From Streptococcus sp. LQJ-218 (GTDB lineage Bacteria > Bacillota > Bacilli > Lactobacillales > Streptococcaceae): a stretch of DNA of 64,000 bases. Every line of letters begins with the position of its first letter. Within the stretch, counting starts at the first letter, position 1. Below, one piece after another: positions 1 through 9,125 of this stretch. The stretch covers positions 161,970-225,969 of the forward strand of contig NZ_QQRU01000004.1 in assembly GCF_003428885.1 (NCBI RefSeq), written 5' to 3'. A program made the position numbers and the translations under genes. The notes under the pieces were generated by a model. The model worked only from the letters and a program-made list of their open reading frames with translations. It did no database searches and was not told the origin of the DNA.

Positions 1-43
1 GGCTAGTAAACATTTCACTAAAAACACAAAATACATCAAATAA

Positions 44-79
44 AATCTCCACCTTCAAGTATGAAAGCGGAGATTGTTT
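44..79. terminator. Terminator at the 3' end of the coaB-coaC-panT operon
   Basis: Perfect 7-bp arms AATCTCC (44-50) and GGAGATT (69-75) face each other across an 18-nt loop. A T-rich tract follows on each strand, so it can end transcription from the minus-strand operon and perhaps from whatever lies to the left. I see nothing coding in bases 1-43. Confidence 0.6.
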
Positions 80-643
80 TTATTTCTTCAAAGTTTGTAA
101 TCTTGGAACAATAGCTAGGGTGAGAACTGCGGAAATGACTAATTCGGCAATCGAATTTGTTGAGACAACAGTTGCTAGGAGTTTTTGGATATTGCCGTCG
201 AAAACATTTCCAAAAAGGTAGAAAATTCCGCCAAGTACAAAGACTGTGTTGGTAAGTGAACCAAGGGCACCGGCTAGAATCAGACCAGTTTTATTTTTCA
301 TCAGTTTATAGACTAGATACGGAGTTAAACCAATCAAAATTCGTGGGACAATGGCAATGATAACTGAGTAAATGTTACCGTTTGGTACAAATGGGGAGAA
401 AAGGTAGCTTGTCGGTAGAATGGTAATAGTGTTAACCGTCAAGCTAAGAAGTCCCATCAAAAATCCAAGTGTAACTCCAACGCGTGGACCGTAGATAATG
501 CTGGCAATAATGACAGGAATATGAACAATGGTCGGTTTGATTGGAAATGGAAAAAGGTTAAAGATAAGTGAGCTCAAAAAGTGAATCACGAGCATAGTTG
601 CAAAAAAGATAGCAATGGGTGCAATATTAGAGCGTTTTTTCAT
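80..643 (-). CDS. panT: ECF transporter S component, probable pantothenate transporter
   Basis: A 187-residue, very hydrophobic protein with about five to six membrane segments, the size and character of the substrate-binding S component of an energy-coupling factor vitamin transporter. It would sit in the membrane and use shared EcfA/A'/T subunits, which are not in this window. It is the last gene of an operon with coaB and coaC, overlapping coaC by 17 bp, and the start has a Shine-Dalgarno (AAGGA) inside the coaC end. Because the two upstream genes process phosphopantothenate to CoA, pantothenate is the likely substrate. That is inference from context; the fold class is well supported, the substrate less so. 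Confidence 0.75.
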   Translation of the reverse strand: MKKRSNIAPIAIFFATMLVIHFLSSLIFNLFPFPIKPTIVHIPVIIASIIYGPRVGVTLGFLMGLLSLTVNTITILPTSYLFSPFVPNGNIYSVIIAIVPRILIGLTPYLVYKLMKNKTGLILAGALGSLTNTVFVLGGIFYLFGNVFDGNIQKLLATVVSTNSIAELVISAVLTLAIVPRLQTLKK

Positions 644-1178
644 CGAGAGTTTCCTTTATTCTTTCTAAAATAATTGTGAGGTCGGCTAAGGCTCCTCGTC
701 CGTGGTCTCCACAAGCTAGTAGGGATTCCTTAGGAGCAATCAGCTGATAGCCGTAGGTTTCTAATGTTTTCAGATTAGCCTGAGTTGCTGGATGGTCATA
801 CATTTTTGTATTCATAGCTGGTGCGATGAGTTTGGGAATATGACTTGATAGAGCTAGAGCTGTACTAGTTACCATATTGTCCGCAAAGCCGTGAGCTAGT
901 TTTGCAATAGTGTTAGCTGTTGCAGGGGCTACGATAAATAAATCTGTCTTTTTTCCAAGTTCGATATGATTGACTTGGTCAGGATAGGGTTCCTTCATGA
1001 CATCCAAGTGGACAGGATTCTGTGATAAGACCTGTAGTGTCAAAGGTTGGATAAACTCTGTAGCAGCCTGAGTCATTAAGACCGTGACTTGATGGCCTTG
1101 TTTTTTTAGAGAACTGACTAAATCTGCAGACTTGTAAGAGGCGATTGATCCTGTTACAGCCAAGAGAATATGTGCCAT
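627..1178 (-). CDS. coaC: Phosphopantothenoylcysteine decarboxylase
   Basis: The 183-residue flavoprotein decarboxylates 4'-phospho-N-pantothenoylcysteine to 4'-phosphopantetheine, the third step from pantothenate to CoA. Visible marks are the N-terminal flavin-binding start (LLAVTGSIASYK), the PxMNxxM motif in APAMNTKMYDHP near residue 118, and the substrate-clamp cysteine in ACGDHGRGAL near residue 155. In many bacteria CoaB and CoaC are one fused protein; here, as in other streptococci, they are separate. It lies 11 bp downstream of coaB and overlaps panT. No sign of damage. Confidence 0.93.
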   Translation of the reverse strand: MAHILLAVTGSIASYKSADLVSSLKKQGHQVTVLMTQAATEFIQPLTLQVLSQNPVHLDVMKEPYPDQVNHIELGKKTDLFIVAPATANTIAKLAHGFADNMVTSTALALSSHIPKLIAPAMNTKMYDHPATQANLKTLETYGYQLIAPKESLLACGDHGRGALADLTIILERIKETLDEKTL

Positions 1179-1189
1179 AGCTTTCCTTT

Positions 1190-1879
1190 CTAAGAATGGT
1201 AGTCTTGAATTTTTTCAAGGAGGAGTTCTGCAATTTCTTCTTTAGTCTGGACTGTTTGAAGCTGATTTTTCTCAACAAAGATAGCACGATGCTGGTTCGC
1301 AGAGATTTGAGTCAGGTCATTCGCAATAATCAAGTCTGCTTGGTTCTTGATAAGACTTTTTTGGGCAATCTCGATGAGATAATCTTCAGAGACATCAACC
1401 AGCAGTTTAAAACCAATTAGATGAATAGAAGGATTCCACTCTTTGACTAGAGAGATGATCTTGGGTGTCTTTTTAAGGAACAATACCTGAATCTCGTCAG
1501 TTGAAGAAATCTTAGCCTGATGATTCTGCTTGCTTAAAAATTCTTCTAGATTGGAGCTAGCCTGTACCTCTTCAAGTCCTGTCATATAAACAGGAGTGTA
1601 GTCAGAAACAGCCATTGAGTGGATCAAGACTTGATAATCCTTGATACGTTCTTGCATTTCCAGTAGAAGGTCCTTGGTATTGGTAATTTCTTGAATACTT
1701 AGGTTGGGATGGGCTTCTGGCTTTAGAGCTCGTTTTGTTGTTATCAGACAAACTTCATGCCCTGCAGCAAGCAAAGTTTCTGTGATGATTTTTCCCAAGC
1801 GACCTGTAGAATGGTTAGTGATAGAGCGGACGCTATCGATAGCTTCACTGGTACCGCCCGATGTAACTAAAATTTTCAT
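1190..1879 (-). CDS. coaB: Phosphopantothenate--cysteine ligase
   Basis: This enzyme joins cysteine to 4'-phosphopantothenate using a nucleotide triphosphate. The N-terminus carries the family's LVTSGGTSEAID motif, followed by NHSTGRLG, then SMAVSDY and, near the C-terminus, the IGFKLLVD and ANDLT segments. I take the ATG at 1879 (229 residues), because KILVTSGG directly after it is the family's usual beginning; a GTG 15 bp upstream would add MYNSA but lies in the -10 box. There is no Shine-Dalgarno. A -10-like TACAAT ends 6 nt before the ATG, so the message is probably leaderless. It is the first gene of coaB-coaC-panT. Confidence 0.9.
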   Translation of the reverse strand: MKILVTSGGTSEAIDSVRSITNHSTGRLGKIITETLLAAGHEVCLITTKRALKPEAHPNLSIQEITNTKDLLLEMQERIKDYQVLIHSMAVSDYTPVYMTGLEEVQASSNLEEFLSKQNHQAKISSTDEIQVLFLKKTPKIISLVKEWNPSIHLIGFKLLVDVSEDYLIEIAQKSLIKNQADLIIANDLTQISANQHRAIFVEKNQLQTVQTKEEIAELLLEKIQDYHS

Positions 1880-1885
1880 AGCACT

Positions 1886-1914
1886 ATTGTACACAAAAAT
1901 AAACGGTAAGTAAA
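1886..1914 (-). promoter_or_regulatory. Promoter of coaB operon, predicted leaderless start
   Basis: On the minus strand, TTTACT (1909-1914) and TACAAT (1886-1891) are 17 bp apart. TACAAT is followed by 6 nt and then the coaB ATG at 1879, placing the expected +1 on or next to the start codon. Confidence 0.6.
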
Positions 1915-2065
1915 ATGAAAGCGATAAATTTTTGTAAAAATGAAGATTTACTATAGTTTCAAACTATAAAGCCATATAAAATTTAAGAAAGGGCTCTAAA
2001 AAAACTAAAAATAGGGATATTTACGAACGTTTAGAGAGTTTTAGGATGTTAAAAATCTTGTTTTG

Positions 2066-2074
2066 TGTTATAAT
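2066..2074 (+). promoter_or_regulatory. Extended -10 promoter of fhs
   Basis: TGT directly precedes a perfect TATAAT (2069-2074). No good -35 hexamer is visible, as expected for an extended -10 promoter. The leader to the fhs ATG is about 27 nt and carries GAGG as ribosome-binding site. Confidence 0.7.
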
Positions 2075-2107
2075 GAATTATCATATAAGAGGTTAGAGGA
2101 GTTTTGA

Positions 2108-3778
2108 ATGAAAACAGATATTGAAATTGCACAGAGTATTGAGTTGAAGCCAATCGTTGATGTTGTAGAGAAGCTGGGTATTTCTTACGACGATTTGGAG
2201 TTGTACGGAAAATACAAGGCTAAGCTCAGCTTTGATAAAATTCGTGCAGTTGAGAGCAATCCAGTTGGGAAATTGATTTTGGTTACTGCCATCAATCCAA
2301 CACCTGCAGGTGAAGGAAAATCAACTATTACCATTGGTCTTGCGGATGCTTTGAATAAGATTGGCAAGAAAACCATGATTGCCATCCGCGAACCATCTCT
2401 TGGTCCAGTAATGGGGATTAAGGGTGGTGCAGCTGGTGGTGGTTATGCTCAAGTTCTGCCAATGGAAGACATCAACCTCCACTTCACTGGAGACATGCAT
2501 GCCATTACAACTGCCAACAATGCGCTTTCTGCCTTGATTGACAACCACTTGCACCAAGGGAATGAGTTGGGAATTGACCAACGTCGTATTCTCTGGAAAC
2601 GTGTTGTGGACTTGAACGACCGCGCACTTCGTCATGTGACCGTTGGACTTGGTGGCCCTCTAAACGGTATTCCACGTGAGGATGGCTTTGACATTACAGT
2701 TGCTTCAGAAATCATGGCCATTCTTTGCTTGGCAACGGACATCGAGGACTTGAAACGTCGTTTGGCTAATATTGTTATTGGTTATCGCTATGACCGTACA
2801 CCTGTTTCTGTAGGTGATTTGCAGGTTGAAGGTGCCTTGGCTTTGATTTTGAAGGATGCGATTAAACCGAACCTGGTTCAGACAATTTACGGTACACCTG
2901 CCTTTGTACATGGTGGCCCATTTGCCAATATTGCTCACGGATGTAACTCGGTCTTGGCAACGACTACAGCCCTTCACTTGGCTGATTACACAGTCACTGA
3001 AGCTGGTTTTGGTGCAGACCTTGGTGCTGAGAAATTCCTTGATATCAAGACTCCAAACTTGCCAACATCTCCAGATGCAGTTGTCATTGTCGCAACCCTT
3101 CGTGCCCTTAAGATGAATGGTGGAGTAGCTAAAGACGCTCTGACAGAGGAAAATGTAGAAGCAGTTCGTGCCGGTTTTGCTAACTTGAAACGTCACGTTG
3201 AGAATATCCGTAAGTTCGGTATTCCAGCAGTTGTGGCGATTAACGAATTTGTCTCTGATACAGAAGCTGAAATTGCAGCCTTGAAAGAACTTTGTGCTTC
3301 TATTGATGTGCCAGTTGAACTAGCTAGCGTATGGGCTGATGGCGCGGAAGGTGGAGTAGCTCTTGCTGAAACAGTTGTTAAGACCATCGCTGAGAACCCA
3401 GCTAACTACAAACGTTTGTATGATAATGACCTTTCTGTCCAAGAAAAGATTGAAAAGATCGTTACTGAAATCTACCGTGGTAGCAAAGTAAACTTTGAGA
3501 AGAAAGCTCAAACACAAATTGCTCAAATCGTTCAAAACGGTTGGGACAAATTGCCAATCTGTATGGCTAAAACTCAATACAGTTTCTCAGACAATCCGAA
3601 TGCACTTGGAGCACCTGAAAACTTTGAAATTACCATTCGTGAATTGGTACCAAAATTAGGGGCAGGCTTCATCGTTGCCCTAACTGGCGATGTCATGACC
3701 ATGCCAGGACTACCAAAACGACCAGCAGCCCTCAACATGGATGTTGAAAGTGACGGAACAGTATTAGGCTTGTTCTAG
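2108..3778 (+). CDS. fhs: Formate--tetrahydrofolate ligase
   Basis: The 556-residue enzyme makes 10-formyl-tetrahydrofolate from formate, ATP and THF, feeding purine and formyl-methionine synthesis. The nucleotide-binding loop [14 protein letters not shown] is near residue 64. Family blocks such as [11 protein letters not shown], the FTGDMHAIT region and the C-terminal [16 protein letters not shown] are all intact. Length is typical for the family. It is transcribed alone from an extended -10 promoter and followed by a BOX element and then a hairpin terminator. Confidence 0.97.
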   Translation: MKTDIEIAQSIELKPIVDVVEKLGISYDDLELYGKYKAKLSFDKIRAVESNPVGKLILVTAINPTPAGEGKSTITIGLADALNKIGKKTMIAIREPSLGPVMGIKGGAAGGGYAQVLPMEDINLHFTGDMHAITTANNALSALIDNHLHQGNELGIDQRRILWKRVVDLNDRALRHVTVGLGGPLNGIPREDGFDITVASEIMAILCLATDIEDLKRRLANIVIGYRYDRTPVSVGDLQVEGALALILKDAIKPNLVQTIYGTPAFVHGGPFANIAHGCNSVLATTTALHLADYTVTEAGFGADLGAEKFLDIKTPNLPTSPDAVVIVATLRALKMNGGVAKDALTEENVEAVRAGFANLKRHVENIRKFGIPAVVAINEFVSDTEAEIAALKELCASIDVPVELASVWADGAEGGVALAETVVKTIAENPANYKRLYDNDLSVQEKIEKIVTEIYRGSKVNFEKKAQTQIAQIVQNGWDKLPICMAKTQYSFSDNPNALGAPENFEITIRELVPKLGAGFIVALTGDVMTMPGLPKRPAALNMDVESDGTVLGLF

Positions 3779-3796
3779 TATATTGCAATTGACTTT

Positions 3797-3941
3797 ATAC
3801 TCTTCGAAAATCAAACCACGTCAGCTTCACCTTGGATTATATATGTGATTGACTTCGTCAGTCTTATTTACAACCTCAAAGCAGTGCTTTGAGCAACCTG
3901 CGGCTAGCTTCCTAGTTTGCACTTCGATTTTCATTGAGTAA
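3797..3941 (+). repeat. BOX repeat element, forward orientation
   Basis: It opens with ATACTCTTCGAAAATC and closes with TTTTCATTGAGTA, the boxA and boxC ends of the pneumococcal BOX repeat. In between are the inverted pair around GACTTCGTCAGTC and the AAAGCAGTGCTTTGAG palindrome. It fills the first half of the 330-bp gap between fhs and pcrA. The boxA part is diverged and shortened compared with the copies at 51066 and 61181. Confidence 0.9.
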
Positions 3942-3942
3942 T

Positions 3943-3980
3943 AAATGAGTTTGGAAATTGTAATCCAAGCTCATTTTTTA
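3943..3980 (+). terminator. Rho-independent terminator after fhs and BOX
   Basis: Arms AAATGAGTTTGG and CCAAGCTCATTT pair with one mismatch and are followed by a T run (3975-3979). The rest of the gap to pcrA (3981-4066) holds no recognisable feature except the pcrA promoter. Confidence 0.8.
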
Positions 3981-4066
3981 TCTAGATATAAGTCCTTATT
4001 TTAAACTAAGGAAAGAGTTGCCTTCTAGACGAAACTAGTCTAGGTAAAGATATTTTCCCTAAATTC

Positions 4067-4075
4067 TGATATAAT
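4067..4075 (+). promoter_or_regulatory. Extended -10 promoter of pcrA
   Basis: TGA followed by TATAAT (4070-4075). The ATG is 33 nt further on, with AAGGAAGAG as ribosome-binding site. Confidence 0.65.
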
Positions 4076-4108
4076 AGAAATATTGACTTCAAGAGTAAGG
4101 AAGAGAAG

Positions 4109-6400
4109 ATGAACGCATTATTGAATGGAATGAATGACCGTCAGGCTGAGGCAGTGCAAACGACAGAAGGGCCCTTATTAATCATGGCAGGGGCTGGTTC
4201 TGGAAAGACTCGAGTTTTGACCCACCGTATCGCTTACCTGATTGATGAAAAGCTGGTCAATCCTTGGAATATCTTGGCCATTACCTTTACCAACAAGGCT
4301 GCGCGTGAGATGAAGGAACGTGCTTATAGCCTCAATCCAGCCACTCAGGACTGTCTGATTGCGACCTTCCACTCTATGTGTGTGCGTATTTTGCGTCGCG
4401 ATGCGGACCATATTGGCTACAACCGTAATTTTACTATTGTCGATCCTGGTGAACAGCGAACGCTCATGAAACGCATTCTCAAGCAGTTAAACTTGGATCC
4501 TAAAAAATGGAATGAACGAACTATTTTGGGAACCATTTCCAATGCTAAGAATGATTTGATTGATGATGTAGCTTATGCTGCCCAAGCTGGTGATATGTAC
4601 ACGCAAATAGTGGCTCAGTGCTACACTGCCTACCAAAAAGAGCTTCGTCAGTCGGAGTCGGTTGACTTTGATGATTTAATTATGCTGACCTTGCGTCTCT
4701 TTGATCAAAATCCTGATGTCTTGACCTACTACCAGCAAAAGTTTCAATACATCCACGTTGATGAGTACCAAGATACCAACCATGCCCAGTACCAATTGGT
4801 CAAACTCTTGGCTTCTCGTTTTAAAAATATCTGTGTGGTTGGGGATGCGGATCAGTCTATCTATGGTTGGCGTGGTGCGGATATGCAGAATATCTTGGAC
4901 TTCGAAAAAGATTATCCCCAAGCCAAGGTTGTTTTGTTGGAGGAGAATTACCGTTCCACTAAAACAATTCTCCAAGCGGCCAACGAGGTCATTAAAAATA
5001 ATAAAAATCGCCGTCCTAAGAATCTCTGGACTCAAAATGCTGATGGGGAGCAAATCGTTTACTATCGTGCCAATGATGAGCAGGATGAGGCTGTATTTGT
5101 AGCCAAAACTATTGATGAACTTGGTCGTAGTCAAAATTTCCTTCATAAGGATTTTGCAGTTCTTTATCGTACTAATGCGCAGTCCCGTACTATTGAGGAA
5201 GCTCTGCTCAAGTCAAACATTCCTTATACCATGGTTGGTGGAACCAAGTTCTACAGCCGTAAGGAAATTCGCGATATTATCGCTTACCTCAACCTCATCG
5301 CCAATTTGAGTGACAATATCAGTTTTGAGCGTATTATCAACGAACCGAAACGTGGAATTGGTCCAGGTACAGTTGAGAAAATCCGTGACTTTGCGAATAT
5401 GCAAGACATGTCCATGCTAGATGCTTCAGCCAATATCATGTTATCTGGTATCAAGGGTAAAGCAGCCCAGTCTATCTGGGATTTTGCCAATATGATTCTA
5501 GATTTACGAGAGCAGCTAGATCACTTAACTATTACAGAGTTGGTTGAGGTTGTTCTAGAAAAAACAGGTTACGTTGATATTCTTAATGCCCAAGCGACTC
5601 TAGAAAGCAAGGCTCGGGTTGAAAATATTGAAGAGTTCCTTTCTGTGACGAAAAATTTTGATGACGCCTCTGATGCGCCAGAAGAGGAAACTGGTTTAGA
5701 TAAACTGAGTCGTTTCTTAAATGATTTGGCCTTGATTGCAGACACAGATTCAGGTAGTCAGGAGACATCAGAAGTGACCCTGATGACCCTGCATGCAGCC
5801 AAAGGTCTCGAGTTTCCAGTTGTCTTTTTGATTGGGATGGAAGAAAATGTCTTTCCACTTAGTCGTGCGGCTGAAGATCCAGATGAATTAGAAGAAGAAC
5901 GCCGTCTGGCCTATGTAGGAATTACACGTGCAGAGAAAATTCTCTATCTGACTAATGCTAACTCACGCTTGCTTTTTGGTCGTACCAATTATAACCGTCC
6001 GACTCGTTTTATTAATGAAATTAGTTCAGATTTGCTTGAGTATCAAGGTCTGGCTCGTCCTGCAAATACAAGCTTTAAAGCATCTTATAGCAGTGGTGGC
6101 CTTGCCTTTGGTCAAGGTATGAGTTTGGCGCAGGCCCTCCAAGACCGTAAACGTGGTGTGGCACCAAAAACTATTCAGTCAAGTGGTCTCCCATTTGGAC
6201 AATTTACAGCTGGCGCAAAATCAGCGCCTAGTGAAGCAAATTGGTCCATTGGTGACATTGCTCTCCATAAGAAATGGGGAGAGGGAACTGTTCTGGAAGT
6301 TTCAGGTAACGGAGCTACTCAGGAATTAAAAATCAATTTCCCAAAAGTAGGTTTGAAAAAACTTTTAGCTAGTGTAGCCCCAATTGAGAAAAAAATCTAA
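4109..6400 (+). CDS. pcrA: ATP-dependent DNA helicase PcrA (UvrD family)
   Basis: A 763-residue superfamily-1 3'-5' helicase acting in nucleotide excision repair, clearance of RecA filaments and plasmid replication. The Walker A motif AGAGSGKTR lies at about residues 28-36, motif [11 protein letters not shown] near 220, motif [17 protein letters not shown] near 248, and motifs V-VI ([18 protein letters not shown]) near 560-610. The C-terminal tail carries the WxIGDxxxHKKWGEG segment typical of PcrA, which is thought to contact RNA polymerase. All motifs are present; no damage seen. Confidence 0.97.
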   Translation: MNALLNGMNDRQAEAVQTTEGPLLIMAGAGSGKTRVLTHRIAYLIDEKLVNPWNILAITFTNKAAREMKERAYSLNPATQDCLIATFHSMCVRILRRDADHIGYNRNFTIVDPGEQRTLMKRILKQLNLDPKKWNERTILGTISNAKNDLIDDVAYAAQAGDMYTQIVAQCYTAYQKELRQSESVDFDDLIMLTLRLFDQNPDVLTYYQQKFQYIHVDEYQDTNHAQYQLVKLLASRFKNICVVGDADQSIYGWRGADMQNILDFEKDYPQAKVVLLEENYRSTKTILQAANEVIKNNKNRRPKNLWTQNADGEQIVYYRANDEQDEAVFVAKTIDELGRSQNFLHKDFAVLYRTNAQSRTIEEALLKSNIPYTMVGGTKFYSRKEIRDIIAYLNLIANLSDNISFERIINEPKRGIGPGTVEKIRDFANMQDMSMLDASANIMLSGIKGKAAQSIWDFANMILDLREQLDHLTITELVEVVLEKTGYVDILNAQATLESKARVENIEEFLSVTKNFDDASDAPEEETGLDKLSRFLNDLALIADTDSGSQETSEVTLMTLHAAKGLEFPVVFLIGMEENVFPLSRAAEDPDELEEERRLAYVGITRAEKILYLTNANSRLLFGRTNYNRPTRFINEISSDLLEYQGLARPANTSFKASYSSGGLAFGQGMSLAQALQDRKRGVAPKTIQSSGLPFGQFTAGAKSAPSEANWSIGDIALHKKWGEGTVLEVSGNGATQELKINFPKVGLKKLLASVAPIEKKI

Positions 6401-6406
6401 TTTTCC

Positions 6407-6442
6407 ATCCTTCTCACGAATAATAAAGTGAGGAGGATTTTT
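6407..6442 (+). terminator. Terminator-like hairpin that contains the radC ribosome-binding site
   Basis: ATCCTTCTCAC (6407-6417) pairs with GTGAGGAGGAT (6428-6438) over all 11 positions with a single G-U wobble, loop 10 nt, then TTTTT. The right arm is also the radC Shine-Dalgarno (GAGGAGG), and the radC ATG follows the T run. It ends pcrA transcription and, in read-through RNA, would hide the radC start. Confidence 0.75.
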
Positions 6443-7123
6443 ATGTACAGTATTTCATTTCAAGAAGATTCATTATTGCCAAGAGAAAGACTGGCCAAGG
6501 AAGGAGTAGAAGCGCTCAGTAATCAAGAGTTGCTAGCGATTTTGCTAAGGACAGGAACACGTCAAGCTAGCGTTTTTGAAATTGCACAGAAAGTCTTGAG
6601 CAATCTTTCAAGCCTAACGGATTTGAAAAAAATGACCCTGCAGGAGTTGCAGAGTCTATCTGGTATTGGGCGTGTTAAGGCCATAGAATTACAAGCTATG
6701 ATTGAGCTGGGTCATCGTATTCATAAACACGAGACCCTTGAGATGGAAAGCATTCTCAGCAGTCAAAAGTTGGCCAAGAAGATGCAGCAGGAATTGGGAC
6801 ATAAAAAACAAGAGCACCTAGTGGCGCTCTATCTCAATACTCAAAATCAAATCATCCATCAACAGACCATTTTTATTGGTTCTGCCACTCGCAGTATTGC
6901 TGAACCACGTGAGATTCTTCACTATGCCATCAAGCATATGGCGACTTCACTCATCTTGGTCCACAATCATCCCTCAGGAGCAGTAGCGCCTAGCCGAAAT
7001 GATGATCATGTGACTAAACTTGTAAAAGAAGCCTGCGAACTGATGGGTATTGTTCTCTTGGACCATTTGATTGTTTCGTATTCTAGTTACTTTAGTTACC
7101 GTGAAAAGACAGATTTAATCTAA
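6443..7123 (+). CDS. radC: RadC family JAB-domain protein
   Basis: A 226-residue protein with an N-terminal helix-hairpin-helix region ([17 protein letters not shown] near 70-86) and a C-terminal JAMM/MPN metalloprotease-like fold, whose HxHPSG-type zinc motif is [15 protein letters not shown] near 175. Its cellular role is unclear; the old DNA-repair assignment of RadC is not well supported. I use the ATG at 6443 because a GAGGAGG ribosome-binding site precedes it; a GTG at 6428 is inside that site. The stop codon overlaps the end of the convergent amidotransferase gene. Confidence 0.9.
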   Translation: MYSISFQEDSLLPRERLAKEGVEALSNQELLAILLRTGTRQASVFEIAQKVLSNLSSLTDLKKMTLQELQSLSGIGRVKAIELQAMIELGHRIHKHETLEMESILSSQKLAKKMQQELGHKKQEHLVALYLNTQNQIIHQQTIFIGSATRSIAEPREILHYAIKHMATSLILVHNHPSGAVAPSRNDDHVTKLVKEACELMGIVLLDHLIVSYSSYFSYREKTDLI

Positions 7124-7809
7124 AGGTCATTAACGACATAGTCAAAGAGGTTTTTATCTTTGGGGCGATTTTCAAATAGTAATTCTGGGTGCCATTGGAC
7201 ACCGAGAAAGGCAATATCATCTGTAGTTATGATAGCTTCAATGATACCATCTTGAGGATCAAGGGCCGCAATCTTTAAATTTGGTGCTAAGTCCTTGATG
7301 CTCTGATGGTGGAAAGAGTTAATATGGGAAATTTCTCCATAGATTTCTCGAAGAACTGTATCAGGTTCTGTTACCAAGCGCTGGCTTGTGTACTCAGCCG
7401 AACAATCCTGCCAGTGGTCTTCGATATCTTGGTACAAAGTTCCACCCATGGCAACGTTAAAGAGTTGTGTGCCACGGCAGACGGAGAAAATAGGCTTTTT
7501 CTGGTTAATAGCTTCTTTGATGAGGGCCAGTTCGAAGATATCTCTTTGAAGGTGGTAGTCATCACTATCAATGGTTTTCGGTTCATCATAGAATTTTGGA
7601 TCAACATTTTGCCCACCTGTCAAGATGAGCTTGTCAATTATACTGATATAGTGGCTAGCCATTTCTTGATCACCAATCGGTAGGATGATGGGAATCCCTC
7701 CAGCGTCTTTCACACCTTCAACAAAGCCTTTTGCTGCGTAGCTCAACATGATATCATCAACTGGATGAGTTTTTTCGTTTCCTGTAATCCCAATAACTGG
7801 TTTTTTCAT
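7120..7809 (-). CDS. Class I glutamine amidotransferase / gamma-glutamyl-GABA hydrolase-like protein
   Basis: A 229-residue free-standing class I glutamine amidotransferase domain of the PuuD/peptidase C26 type. The nucleophile sits in SVCRGTQ (Cys111) and the His-Glu pair in QWHPE (His207, Glu209), so the triad is complete. The natural substrate cannot be told from sequence. It follows rex by 17 bp on the same strand and is probably co-transcribed with it, which would place it under redox control. It converges on radC, the two stops overlapping. Confidence 0.88.
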   Translation of the reverse strand: MKKPVIGITGNEKTHPVDDIMLSYAAKGFVEGVKDAGGIPIILPIGDQEMASHYISIIDKLILTGGQNVDPKFYDEPKTIDSDDYHLQRDIFELALIKEAINQKKPIFSVCRGTQLFNVAMGGTLYQDIEDHWQDCSAEYTSQRLVTEPDTVLREIYGEISHINSFHHQSIKDLAPNLKIAALDPQDGIIEAIITTDDIAFLGVQWHPELLFENRPKDKNLFDYVVNDL

Positions 7810-7826
7810 AAAATGATGTTCGCTTT

Positions 7827-8468
7827 CTAATCCTCTTTTCGCATGAAGTAGAGGAGGGTTTGGAGTTCACTTGTCAAATCGACATATTGAACGACCACGT
7901 CTTTTGGTAAATGCAGATGGACTGGTGAAAAACTGAGAATTCCTTTCACGCCAGCATCCACCAAGAGATTAGCAACCTCTTGTGACTTGACGCTGGGAAC
8001 GGTTAGGATCGCAGTCTTGACATCGCCATTCTTTATTTTTTCCTTGATTTGAGAAATCCCGTAAATGGGAATCCCATCAGGAGTTTGGGTCCCTACTTCA
8101 GGGTGGTCATCTAGATCAAATGCCATAATAATCTTCATCTTGTTACGCTCGTGGAAGCGATAGTGGAGAAGGGCATGGCCCATATTTCCAATACCCACTA
8201 GCATGACATTGGTGATGGAGTTATCATTGAGCAAATCAGCAAAAAATGTCATCAGTTTTTTGACATCATAGCCAAAACCACGACGACCTAGTTCGCCAAA
8301 ATAGGAAAAATCACGACGAACTGTCGCTGAATCAATACCGATAGCCTCTGCAATTTGTTTAGAGTTGGCACGTTCAATCTTTTCTGCATGAAATCTTTTA
8401 AAAATTCGATAGTAGAGAGAGAGTCTTTTCGCTGTAGCTTTTGGAATAGCAGACTGTTTATCTTTCAC
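7827..8468 (-). CDS. rex: Redox-sensing transcriptional repressor Rex
   Basis: A 213-residue Rex: an N-terminal winged-helix region ([18 protein letters not shown], residues about 48-66) and a C-terminal Rossmann domain with the NADH-binding loop [11 protein letters not shown]. Rex binds DNA when NAD+/NADH is high and releases when NADH rises. The likely start is a GTG at 8468, preceded by AAAGG about 10 nt away. A Rex-type operator lies within its own promoter, so it probably autoregulates together with the downstream amidotransferase gene. Confidence 0.95.
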   Translation of the reverse strand: MKDKQSAIPKATAKRLSLYYRIFKRFHAEKIERANSKQIAEAIGIDSATVRRDFSYFGELGRRGFGYDVKKLMTFFADLLNDNSITNVMLVGIGNMGHALLHYRFHERNKMKIIMAFDLDDHPEVGTQTPDGIPIYGISQIKEKIKNGDVKTAILTVPSVKSQEVANLLVDAGVKGILSFSPVHLHLPKDVVVQYVDLTSELQTLLYFMRKED

Positions 8469-8493
8469 AAAATCACAACCTTTCTATTCTTCT

Positions 8494-8525
8494 ATTTTAT
8501 AGAAACATTGTGAAAAAATCAACAA
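8494..8525 (-). promoter_or_regulatory. rex promoter with embedded Rex operator
   Basis: On the minus strand TTGATT (8517-8522) and TAAAAT (8494-8499) are 17 bp apart. Across the -35 and spacer lies TTGTGAAAAAATCAACAA (8508-8525, plus strand), which matches the known Rex site TTGTGAAnnnnTTCACAA at all but two defined positions. Binding here would block RNA polymerase. Confidence 0.75.
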
Positions 8526-8535
8526 AAACAAGAAA

Positions 8536-8558
8536 AAACTAAGAAAAATCTTAGTTTT
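8536..8558 (-). terminator. Terminator of the prs operon
   Basis: Perfect arms AAAACTAAG and CTTAGTTTT (either strand) surround a short A/T loop; on the minus strand a T-rich tract follows. It overlaps the stop codon of the DUF4649 gene. Confidence 0.75.
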
Positions 8559-8766
8559 GATGTAAAAAATCTGCATGTGATAGAAAACGGTAGAGGTCTC
8601 CGACCAGACCCTCGTAAACTTTCTGTTCCTTATAGGTCAAAGAAGTCACATAAAGTGTATCTGGCAGAGTCACACATCCTGACAGAGCCAGCATAAGAGC
8701 CTCGTAATCCTCATACTTGAGAGTGCGCTCTATATGATAGCTATCCTTATAGGTCAGTTCAAACAT
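8551..8766 (-). CDS. Small conserved protein, DUF4649 type
   Basis: A 71-residue acidic/hydrophobic protein beginning MFELTYKDSYHIERTLKYEDYEA. It resembles the small DUF4649 family of streptococci from memory; no function is known. It is the last gene of the minus-strand run prs, cysteine desulfurase, DUF1831, DUF4649, separated from its neighbour by 7 bp. The position suggests translation coupled to the gene before it. Confidence 0.75.
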   Translation of the reverse strand: MFELTYKDSYHIERTLKYEDYEALMLALSGCVTLPDTLYVTSLTYKEQKVYEGLVGDLYRFLSHADFLHQN

Positions 8767-8773
8767 TTTGGCC

Positions 8774-9121
8774 CTATCTTTCAGATTTTATAAAGATACC
8801 ACGTTCTACTAAACTATCCATGAGGAAGTAGAATTTTTCCTGATGAATGTGGTGGTCTTCTGATTTGAAAATATCAACTAGACGTAGTCCAAACTTGTCA
8901 GTGATATTGATTTTAGCTCCTGTAAGTTCCTTGTTAATGATGATTTTGAGTTGGAATCCCTCACCGCTGTTCGGAACTTTTTCCAAAAGGCGAGTCAATT
9001 CATAGTTACCAACCTTAGTCTCAAAAAAAGTGTTGTCCTTAAGGGTAAATTTTTTAACAGAAGGGCTAAGAGTGTAGTCGTAAGGACAATTTTTTAACTG
9101 AATGGTTTTTTCAAATGCCAT
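8774..9121 (-). CDS. DUF1831 family protein
   Basis: A 115-residue protein (MAFEKTIQLKNCPYDYTLSP start) that I place in DUF1831, a family almost always found beside a cysteine desulfurase in lactic acid bacteria. It follows that gene here by 4 bp. There are no transmembrane segments or signal peptide. A helper role in cysteine-sulfur transfer is a guess from neighbourhood only. Confidence 0.78.
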   Translation of the reverse strand: MAFEKTIQLKNCPYDYTLSPSVKKFTLKDNTFFETKVGNYELTRLLEKVPNSGEGFQLKIIINKELTGAKINITDKFGLRLVDIFKSEDHHIHQEKFYFLMDSLVERGIFIKSER

Positions 9122-9125
9122 ATGG

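Noticed and set aside
979..1287. Antisense frames in coaC and coaB
   Set aside because: Shadow frames; no ribosome site and no homology I can name.
1985..2040. Inverted repeat CTCTAAA/TTTAGAG upstream of fhs as a possible THF riboswitch
   Set aside because: It lies before the extended -10, so it is not transcribed with fhs, and lacks the THF riboswitch core.
2321..3196. Long open frames antisense to fhs
   Set aside because: They are low-complexity shadows of the codon-biased fhs frame, without ribosome sites or family features.
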